Origin: Lachnospiraceae bacterium UBA3802
GTDB taxonomy: Bacteria > Bacillota > Clostridia > Lachnospirales > Lachnospiraceae
Assembly (NCBI GenBank): GCA_002369155.1
Contig: DFEM01000118.1
Span: 1-16,578 of the forward strand
DNA: 16,578 nt
Reading direction: 5' to 3'
Position numbers and translations under genes: made by a program. Positions 1-5,564 of the stretch are shown here, piece after piece. Each line of letters begins with the position of its first letter. Positions within the stretch are counted from its first letter, which is position 1. Under the pieces are notes generated by a model. It searched no databases, was not told the origin of the DNA, and saw only the letters and a program-made list of their open reading frames with translations.

Positions 1-1029
1 GAAGTCCCAGACTATGAGGAAGTATTCCACATAGCCCATTTTGACGATGGTATCTATCTCATATTCCAGGCGTGACCTGAGTTCCTCTGATTCAGCCCGC
101 TCGCCGTATCTTTCCTTAAGTCCCTTGTCGCAGAGGCTTCTGAAGTATTCTTCATTGGTAAGTCCTTCCGGTGCAATGAATTCAGGAAGATGATATTCAC
201 CGAACTTAAAATCAAAATTGCACTGTGCCGCAATGACTTCGGTATTGTCCACAGCTTCCGGAACAGATGAGAAGAGTTCTCTCATCTCCTCTTCGCTTCG
301 CACAAAAAACTGCCCGTATGCATATTTCATACGGTCCGTATCCGTTACAATCTTTCCCGTCTGAAGGCAGAGAAGCAAATCGTGTGCATCCGCGTCATCA
401 GCATATGTGTAATGTACGTCGTTGGTTGCCACAAGAGGAATGTCAAGTTCCTTTGAGAGTCTGTAAATCTCCGGATTGATGAGTCTTTGTTCTTCTATGC
501 CGTGATCCTGAATCTCAAGGAAATAATTGCCTTTGCCGAATATATCAAGATATTCAAGCGCTGTTCTTTTGGCCTCTTCGTATAATCCGAGTGTCAGATT
601 GACGGCCACTTCGCCCTGAAGACATGCAGAGAGGCAAATAAGGCCTTCGTGATACTTCCTTAAGACTTCTTTGTCGACTCTGGGCTTATAGTAATAACCG
701 TCCTTAAATCCTATGGATACAAGGCGCATCAAGTTATGATATCCGAGATCGTTTTCCGCCAAAAGGAGCAAATGATAATATTTGTTCCCGCTCGCTTCTT
801 TATCGAATCTCGAACCCGGAGCCACATAGACTTCGCATCCGATAATCGGGACTATTCCCTGCTTTTTGGCTTCCTCATAAAATGTCACGCAGCCGTACAT
901 CGTACCGTGGTCCGTGATGGCGGCATGAGTCATTCCGAGTTCCTTGACTCTTTTTATATATTCTTTTATCTTGTTCGACCCGTCCAAAAGGCTGTATTCC
1001 GTATGGACGTGAAGGTGTGTAAAAGCCAT
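1..1029 (-). CDS. dnaE: DNA polymerase III alpha subunit DnaE, N-terminal 343 residues (3' end outside window)
   Basis: Replicative DNA polymerase subunit. Reading leftward from ATG at 1029 the frame is open to the window edge, 343 codons. The N-terminus MAFTHLHVHTEYSLLDG has the histidine-rich opening of a PHP domain, followed by AAITDHGTMYG and GCEVYVAPGSRF, all typical of bacterial DnaE rather than PolC, which has an inserted exonuclease. The last visible residues (about 330-343, MGYVEYFLIVWDF) mark the start of the polymerase core; the palm aspartates lie outside the window. A weak GGGAA sits about 7 bases before the start. The gene follows the murA terminator, so it probably has its own promoter. 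Firmicutes usually carry both PolC and DnaE, and this would be the DnaE copy. The family call is firm; whether the gene is complete cannot be seen. Confidence 0.95.
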   Translation of the reverse strand, partial: MAFTHLHVHTEYSLLDGSNKIKEYIKRVKELGMTHAAITDHGTMYGCVTFYEEAKKQGIVPIIGCEVYVAPGSRFDKEASGNKYYHLLLLAENDLGYHNLMRLVSIGFKDGYYYKPRVDKEVLRKYHEGLICLSACLQGEVAVNLTLGLYEEAKRTALEYLDIFGKGNYFLEIQDHGIEEQRLINPEIYRLSKELDIPLVATNDVHYTYADDADAHDLLLCLQTGKIVTDTDRMKYAYGQFFVRSEEEMRELFSSVPEAVDNTEVIAAQCNFDFKFGEYHLPEFIAPEGLTNEEYFRSLCDKGLKERYGERAESEELRSRLEYEIDTIVKMGYVEYFLIVWDF

Positions 1030-1077
1030 TTTTTATTCCCGTTTTTTTTAGTCAAATTAAAAAATACTGCACTTTAT

Positions 1078-1105
1078 ATTTTACCACTTTAGGAAGTAAC
1101 ATAAA
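1078..1105 (-). promoter_or_regulatory. Candidate dnaE promoter (extended -10)
   Basis: On the minus strand TGGTAAAAT reads as an extended -10: TAAAAT at 1078-1083 preceded by TGG at 1084-1086. A poor -35 candidate, TTTATG (1100-1105), lies 16 bases further upstream. Transcription would start near 1071, about 40 bases before the dnaE ATG. The -35 overlaps the U-tract of the murA terminator. It is supported only by the -10 and by the need for a promoter after a terminator. Confidence 0.3.
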
Positions 1106-1139
1106 AGAAAAAAATCCCGATGCTTTTTGTGCATCGGGA
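1101..1139 (-). terminator. Intrinsic terminator after murA
   Basis: A perfect 9-bp stem (TCCCGATGC, 1115-1123, with GCATCGGGA, 1131-1139) encloses a 7-base loop. Read on the minus strand it is followed by a run of T interrupted by one C (1101-1114). It begins 12 bases after the murA stop codon and closes the coiled-coil/M23/murA operon. The other strand has no comparable T-run after the stem, so it works in the minus direction. Confidence 0.9.
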
Positions 1140-1151
1140 ATGTTTTCCTTC

Positions 1152-2420
1152 TTAAACTTCGAGTTTTTGTATGTCTGCGCCGAGCTTCCTTAATTTCTCA
1201 TCGAATATTTCATATCCTCTCTCGATATATTCGATGCCGTCTATCTCAGACTGACCTTTTGCAGCCAGTGCTGCAAGTACAAGTGCCGCACCCGCTCTTA
1301 AATCGGGCGATGTCATATTTGCACCCTGATAATAATCGACTCCTTCGATATAAGCCGTGGTGCTCTCATCTACCACTATGTTGCAGCCCATCTTTTTGAG
1401 CTCGTTAACATACATAAATCTGTTGTCGAAAATGGACTCAACGACTGTACTGCATCCGTCCGCAAGGCCCAAAGCCACGGAAATCTGCGGCTGCATGTCT
1501 GTAGGGAATCCGGGATAAGGAAGTGTCTTAACCTGAGTTCTCTTAAGTCTGTCCTTGGGTCCGATTACTCTTACCCAGTCATCCGATTCCTCTATCTTGC
1601 ATCCTATTTCTCTTAACTTCGATGAAATACTGTCAAGGTGGGTGGGAATTACGTTATTAACCGTTATGTCCCCGTGTGTAATGGCTGCTGCCATCATAAA
1701 TGTTCCGGCTTCAATCTGATCGGGTATTACCGCATATGAGCCGCCGCGAAGTGACGGTACACCGTTAATTCTTATCTTGTCCGTACCTGCACCTGTAATA
1801 TGGCCGCCTATACCGTTGATAAAGTTTGCCACATCAACGACATGGGGTTCCTTGGCTGCTCCTTCGATAATGGTCTTGCCGGGTGTCAATACGGCCGCAA
1901 GCATGATGTTGATGGTAGCTCCTACCGAAACCTTATCCATGTACATTCTGGTACCGCTTAAAGGTCCCTGCATTCCGTCTACCACGATTTCGGTAGCGGT
2001 AATCTTCACATCCGCGCCGAGTGCTTCGAAGCCTTTTTCATGCATGTCAAGACCTCTTCCGCCGATATTGCATCCGCCGGGAAGGGGAACTCTTGCCTGA
2101 TGGTAACGACCAAGCAGTGCACCCGCAAAATAATACGAAGCTCTGATCTTCTTGATACTTGGGTTGTCTACAACATATTTGTTGATCGTGGAGGTGTTAA
2201 TCTTAAGAGTGTTGTCATCGATGTATTCCACCTCTGCCCCGAGATTGCGAAGCGTTTCCGCCATGATAAGCGTATCGTTTACTTTGGGAACATTCTCTAA
2301 TGTAATTGTCTCATCTGTAAGAATCGTAGCAGCAAGGATAGGCAGGGCGGCATTCTTTGCGCCGCTTATATCAACCGTTCCGTGTAGCGCTGCTCCTCCT
2401 CTTATTCTGTAAACTTCCAT
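1152..2420 (-). CDS. murA: UDP-N-acetylglucosamine 1-carboxyvinyltransferase (MurA)
   Basis: Transfers enolpyruvate from phosphoenolpyruvate to UDP-GlcNAc, the first committed cytoplasmic step of peptidoglycan synthesis. At 422 residues it is full family length. Visible landmarks are SGAKNAALP with Lys22-Asn23, the active-site loop PGGCNIGGRGLDMHEKG with Cys117 (the residue alkylated by fosfomycin in sensitive enzymes), YPGFPTDMQPQ with the catalytic-region Asp, and the C-terminal IERGYEIFDEKLRKLGADI. Keeping Cys rather than Asp predicts a fosfomycin-sensitive enzyme. The start is set by AAGGA five bases before ATG. It is the last gene of a three-gene operon, 24 bases after the M23 gene, with a terminator immediately behind it. 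Many Firmicutes have two MurA paralogues (MurA and MurZ); which one this is cannot be decided from sequence alone. Confidence 0.96.
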   Translation of the reverse strand: MEVYRIRGGAALHGTVDISGAKNAALPILAATILTDETITLENVPKVNDTLIMAETLRNLGAEVEYIDDNTLKINTSTINKYVVDNPSIKKIRASYYFAGALLGRYHQARVPLPGGCNIGGRGLDMHEKGFEALGADVKITATEIVVDGMQGPLSGTRMYMDKVSVGATINIMLAAVLTPGKTIIEGAAKEPHVVDVANFINGIGGHITGAGTDKIRINGVPSLRGGSYAVIPDQIEAGTFMMAAAITHGDITVNNVIPTHLDSISSKLREIGCKIEESDDWVRVIGPKDRLKRTQVKTLPYPGFPTDMQPQISVALGLADGCSTVVESIFDNRFMYVNELKKMGCNIVVDESTTAYIEGVDYYQGANMTSPDLRAGAALVLAALAAKGQSEIDGIEYIERGYEIFDEKLRKLGADIQKLEV

Positions 2421-2444
2421 TTATTCCTTATATCCTCATTAAGG

Positions 2445-4016
2445 TTAGTTAATATAATTCAACGGATTGACCGGAGTACCGTTTAAGATAATCTCAAAGT
2501 GTAAGTGAGGTCCGGTCGAAATACCCGTATTACCCGAAAGTGCGATCTTCTGTCCCTGCGATACGCTCTGTCCCGCAGATACAAGCACTTTGCTTAAGTG
2601 GGCATATCTTGTCTGAGAACCGTCGGGGTGAGTAATAAGTACCATGTAGCCGTAACCTCCGCTCCATCCTGCAGCAGATACGGTACCACCGCTTGAAGCC
2701 ATAACGGTACTTCCCGAAGGAATGGCAAAGTCAACACCCTGATGGTTTCTCGAACCTATGCCGCCGGGTGAACTTCTTCTTCCGAATCCGCTCGATACGG
2801 AACCTCCGGAGATAGGCTTGATATATGTCGGAGGAACTTTTGTACCTCTTTCCACAACCTTTGCGACTGCTTCAAGAAGGATTTCCTCTTTGACAATATT
2901 CTTGTTTATCGCATTATCGTTTTTATATGTGACATCGCTTACGACCTTACGAAATCCCGCCGAGGGTTCGGTAAGTGTTACCTGCTTGGTCGTGTACCAG
3001 TCATCATTATCGATATATATTATATCCGCTTCGTAACTTTCTTCAACTATTTCTCTTCTGGTCCAAAGAACCGAAAGCTCGGGCTCGGGAACAGTGATAA
3101 TAAGCGCCTGTCCCGCACGAATGGTGGAATTGACGTCTTTTATGTATTCACTGTTAAGTTCAACGAGTTCTTCCATGGTAATGCCGACTTTACGGGATAT
3201 AGCCGACAATGTATCGCCCGGCTGAACTTCATAGATTTGCTGAACTTCCTGCATTCCCGTCAAAATCGAAAGCGCCGTGTCAACGTCCACGATTTCACTC
3301 TTTGGAATATATGTCTCTACGACTTCTACTTCTTCCGCAAAACCGATATTGGTAATACCCTGCGTGATATCTTTAAAATCAAGGTATTCGATAAGTTCGG
3401 ATTCCGATATGTCTTTACCGACGAGGTTCTCAGCTCCCGCATCAAAGGTTACCGCATCAAACTGCACATCTTTTCTGGTCAGATTGGCAGTAAGTGTGGA
3501 CATGATTCGATCGTTGTTAATCTCTGTCTTTACTTCATATTCGTTGTCTTCGTCGTACTTGTCGATGGCTCTGGTTAACAGCTCATCGACATCCGAAGCG
3601 CTCGCAAGGTTAACTGTGGTATTGTTAACCTTTACCATGTATGCTCTTGTCATCGTCTCTTTCTGATGATCCTTGAGCGTCTTTTTTATCTTTTTATATA
3701 CTTCTTCCTCATCATCCACCGATTTGTAGATGGCTTCCTCTCCGACTATCTCTTTATGAATGTTTTCAATCATATAGAGGTTGTCCTGGCCTGAGGCAAG
3801 TTCTTCTCTTGCTCTTGTAATAAGCTCATCCGCCTTTTCAACGCTGTCCACGGTACCCATGTCTTCACCTAAAATCCAGATGGTAAAAAGGTTTTTTCCT
3901 TCCGAAGAATAGGTGGTGAAATTTGGCAACAAAAACAAGCCTAAGACAAAAACGGATAGGCTTGTTATTATAAATGTCGAACGGATGCGTTTATAATGAT
4001 GCGTTAATAATTTCAT
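2445..4016 (-). CDS. Membrane-anchored LysM-G5-M23 peptidase (DD-endopeptidase-like)
   Basis: Probable cell-wall hydrolase cutting peptide cross-bridges outside the membrane, 523 residues. One hydrophobic segment at about 13-32 (FIITSLSVFVLGLFLL) follows a basic N-terminus, giving a signal anchor or signal peptide. Residues about 42-240 hold two degenerate copies of a module often seen in clostridial M23/G5 proteins; the second opens with AYMVKVNNTTVNLASASDVD. A LysM domain (about 259-309, YEVQPGDTLSAISRKVGIT) should bind peptidoglycan. A G5 domain follows (about 312-396). The M23 domain (about 400-523) keeps all expected zinc and catalytic residues: NHQGVD (His425, Asp429), YAHLS (His473) and HLHFE (His504, His506). 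It is therefore probably active, not a degenerate EnvC/NlpD-type activator. No good Shine-Dalgarno precedes the ATG, so translation may depend on the upstream gene ending 24 bases before. Confidence 0.92.
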   Translation of the reverse strand: MKLLTHHYKRIRSTFIITSLSVFVLGLFLLPNFTTYSSEGKNLFTIWILGEDMGTVDSVEKADELITRAREELASGQDNLYMIENIHKEIVGEEAIYKSVDDEEEVYKKIKKTLKDHQKETMTRAYMVKVNNTTVNLASASDVDELLTRAIDKYDEDNEYEVKTEINNDRIMSTLTANLTRKDVQFDAVTFDAGAENLVGKDISESELIEYLDFKDITQGITNIGFAEEVEVVETYIPKSEIVDVDTALSILTGMQEVQQIYEVQPGDTLSAISRKVGITMEELVELNSEYIKDVNSTIRAGQALIITVPEPELSVLWTRREIVEESYEADIIYIDNDDWYTTKQVTLTEPSAGFRKVVSDVTYKNDNAINKNIVKEEILLEAVAKVVERGTKVPPTYIKPISGGSVSSGFGRRSSPGGIGSRNHQGVDFAIPSGSTVMASSGGTVSAAGWSGGYGYMVLITHPDGSQTRYAHLSKVLVSAGQSVSQGQKIALSGNTGISTGPHLHFEIILNGTPVNPLNYIN

Positions 4017-4040
4017 AGATAAATCGACAGTGAGGTAAAA

Positions 4041-5141
4041 CTATTTGATAATGCCAAAAACAGAGAGCAATGTAATAATCAAGTTAATTGCTCCGATCAC
4101 TATCGCGAAGGTAACCGCAAGTTTGGTAGATTTAAGCTTTGCATAAAGTTCTCTGTTATGCTTTGTAAGGCCTTCTGTCTGGCTCTTGAATTCATCTACG
4201 ACAACTGCCTGAACGTTACGGTATACCTTAACATTCTCCTTATGTACAAAGTCGTCAGACTGTTTAAACATTTCCTGAAGGGCTCTCTTGTCTTCCTCTT
4301 CCTTAAGCTGACGTGCTTCTTCTTTTTGCTGTTCTTCGAAGAGTTTTCTTTCTTCCTCTTCTCTCTTTAACAATTCATCTTCCTCGTTGGGACGGTTAAT
4401 CGTCTCGATACCGGAACGAATATATTCAAGGTGATCGGCGATTTCTCTGTTCTCTCTTCTGATGGCAAGCAAAGCGTTGTCGACACTTGTCTTGACGCTT
4501 GTCTTTAATTCATCGTTTGAGTTCTTTAATTCCGCCGTCGTATTCTTTATCTCTTCGCTTGAAGACAAAATACCTTCAATGGAGGAGTTCATTGCGTCTG
4601 CCGAATTCTTAACCTCGGCTGCGCTTTCTTTCAAATCATCTGCACTGCTTCTTACAAGATCGGAAGCATATCTGATGTCATCGGCACTTCCCTTGAAATC
4701 TTCGGCAATCTGCTTAACAGCAGCCACTGAGCCGGATACTTCCATGGAAGACTGCTTCATTTCGTCAACGGGTACCATAAGGGTATTATTGACCGACTCG
4801 TTCAATGCACTGCCGACCGTAGAATCAAGATTGCTTAAAGCCTCATCTATGGCTGTAATAATCTCTGCCGAAAGCTGCTTGGATACTTCTGCATTTTCGC
4901 CTTCTTCTCCGTCAACATGGCTAACCTGAACTTTGTTGATTGATTCATCTACCAAAGCATTGATTTTATCCGTAAGCTCGGAGTTCTTGTAATTGAGTTT
5001 GCGCATATCCTGAAGGATGGCTTCGTACTGAGCCACCTGTTCCTGAAGACGGCGCATCTCATTGGCTTCAGCCTGGGCATTGGCCTTGATCATCTCCTGA
5101 GCGCTTAATTTCTGTGCAAGTTTATCTGTAAAATTGTCCAT
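4041..5141 (-). CDS. Tail-anchored coiled-coil protein of unknown function
   Basis: I do not recognise a named family. The 366-residue protein has no signal peptide. Residues about 12-70 are charged and helical. Residues about 85-230 form a long Ser/Asp/Asn-rich heptad-like helix with repeated SADDLKES/AAEVKNSAD/SSEEIKNTTAELKNS phrases, resembling the signalling coiled coil of chemoreceptors but without a recognisable receptor tip. Residues about 253-290 are a dense Glu/Lys/Arg/Gln stretch. The C-terminus ends in one hydrophobic segment (about 343-364, LAVTFAIVIGAINLIITLLSVFG) and two or three residues more, so it should be a tail-anchored membrane protein with a cytoplasmic body. The start has a strong AGAGGAG eight bases upstream. 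It is the first gene of the operon with the M23 peptidase and murA, which suggests an envelope scaffolding or partner role; that is inference. Confidence 0.85.
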   Translation of the reverse strand: MDNFTDKLAQKLSAQEMIKANAQAEANEMRRLQEQVAQYEAILQDMRKLNYKNSELTDKINALVDESINKVQVSHVDGEEGENAEVSKQLSAEIITAIDEALSNLDSTVGSALNESVNNTLMVPVDEMKQSSMEVSGSVAAVKQIAEDFKGSADDIRYASDLVRSSADDLKESAAEVKNSADAMNSSIEGILSSSEEIKNTTAELKNSNDELKTSVKTSVDNALLAIRRENREIADHLEYIRSGIETINRPNEEDELLKREEEERKLFEEQQKEEARQLKEEEDKRALQEMFKQSDDFVHKENVKVYRNVQAVVVDEFKSQTEGLTKHNRELYAKLKSTKLAVTFAIVIGAINLIITLLSVFGIIK

Positions 5142-5194
5142 GGATAAAACTCCTCTAACCCCACTTTATAGTTAACCTTAATCGCATTATTTAA

Positions 5195-5223
5195 ATAATA
5201 TCATTTTTTAAGCCGTTTGACAA
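5195..5223 (-). promoter_or_regulatory. Promoter of the coiled-coil/M23/murA operon
   Basis: On the minus strand TTGTCA (5218-5223) and TATTAT (5195-5200) are separated by exactly 17 bases, close to the housekeeping sigma consensus. Predicted transcription start is near 5188, giving a leader of about 46 bases before the ATG at 5141 that includes the strong AGAGGAG ribosome site. Confidence 0.75.
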
Positions 5224-5276
5224 CTTTTGTATTCTAAATAATCAATAAAAAAAGAACAAAAAACAAATAATTTTAT

Positions 5277-5336
5277 TTGAAGTTTGTCCACTTTTTTTCA
5301 TACAATTTTCACAATTAAAAAATATACTCTTATTAA
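5277..5336 (+). promoter_or_regulatory. Two overlapping candidate plus-strand promoters for a small RNA
   Basis: Plus-strand TTGAAG (5277-5282) lies 18 bases before TACAAT (5301-5306). A second pair, TTCACA (5308-5313) and TATTAA (5331-5336), is spaced by 17 bases. Each is a partial match to the housekeeping consensus in very AT-rich DNA, where chance matches are common. Starts would be near 5313 or 5343. They are credible mainly because a plus-oriented terminator follows at 5420-5455. Confidence 0.35.
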
Positions 5337-5342
5337 ATCATT

Positions 5343-5455
5343 TATTCATTGCTTGACGACTTATGTCGTCAGCACTCCTCATTTTTAGTATTTTTAATAC
5401 TTTTTATTCATTTTCTCCTAAGAAAGACCCATTCCCCGGGTCTTTCTTACTTTTT
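5343..5455 (+). ncRNA. Candidate plus-strand small regulatory RNA
   Basis: No known RNA family recognised. From a predicted start near 5343, the transcript would be about 113 bases. In order it contains hairpin TGACGAC-TTAT-GTCGTCA (5354-5371), an unpaired GCACTCCTC stretch, a weak hairpin AGTATT-TTT-AATACT (5387-5401), an unpaired TTTTCTCCT stretch, and an 11-bp terminator hairpin with a C-rich loop (5420-5448) followed by T-rich sequence. The CUCCUC and UCUCCU stretches and the CCCC loop are complementary in kind to Shine-Dalgarno sequences, a layout common in Gram-positive trans-acting small RNAs. The ten-base phrase TTTATTCATT occurs at 5341-5350 and again at 5403-5412. A 38-codon plus-strand frame from 5363 has no ribosome site and is not favoured. 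Confidence 0.4.
5420..5455 (+). terminator. Plus-oriented intrinsic terminator without a plus-strand gene
   Basis: A perfect 11-bp stem, AAGAAAGACCC (5420-5430) with GGGTCTTTCTT (5438-5448), has the loop ATTCCCC. On the plus strand it is followed by ACTTTTTG. On the minus strand what follows is AGGAGAAAATG, not a T-run, so the hairpin is oriented for plus-strand transcripts. No plus-strand protein gene lies upstream of it in the window. Confidence 0.6.
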
Positions 5456-5529
5456 GTCCAAAAGCTGTCAATTTCATAAGAAATTTCGAAATTCAAGTCC
5501 CTCGAAAAGCCATTCGGATATTTCGCATC

Positions 5530-5558
5530 AAAAAAGCCCGACACATTGTGTCAGGCTT
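5530..5558 (-). terminator. Intrinsic terminator of the long operon (after the GGDEF gene)
   Basis: On the minus strand AAGCCTGACAC (5548-5558) pairs with GTGTCGGGCTT (5534-5544) as an 11-bp stem containing one G-U pair and a 3-base loop. A T-run follows (5530-5535). It starts 6 bases after the stop codon of the diguanylate cyclase gene. Confidence 0.9.
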
Positions 5559-5564
5559 AATTAT

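Larger units (their letters stand above)
5142..5564. other. 423-base AT-rich intergenic region
   Basis: No convincing protein gene. From left to right it contains a minus-strand promoter for the coiled-coil operon (5195-5223), an AT-only palindrome (CAAATAA-TT-TTATTTG, 5264-5279), two overlapping plus-strand promoter candidates (5277-5336), a hairpin (5354-5371), a second hairpin (5387-5401), a plus-oriented terminator hairpin (5420-5448), and the minus-oriented terminator of the long operon (5530-5558). Between 5456 and 5529 I see only the short palindrome AATTTCGAAATT. The minus-strand operon promoter and the plus-strand signals point away from each other. Confidence 0.6.

Noticed and set aside
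1054-1059. TTGACT on the minus strand just before dnaE as a -35 element
   Set aside because: No -10 lies at proper spacing; it would fall at or inside the start of the gene.
5264-5279. CAAATAA-TT-TTATTTG palindrome followed by T-rich sequence on the minus strand, as a terminator
   Set aside because: The stem has a single G-C pair and is probably too weak; such palindromes arise by chance in DNA this AT-rich.
5411-5425. Minus-strand AGGAG followed by ATG and a five-codon frame (MNKKY) as a leader peptide
   Set aside because: Spacing of three bases is too short for efficient initiation, no minus-strand promoter is seen above it, and it sits about 270 bases before the next gene. It is better read as the complement of the plus-strand UCUCCU stretch.
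5363-5479. 38-codon plus-strand frame starting MSSALLIFS
   Set aside because: No ribosome site before its ATG, and it reads through both hairpins of the candidate small RNA and its terminator.
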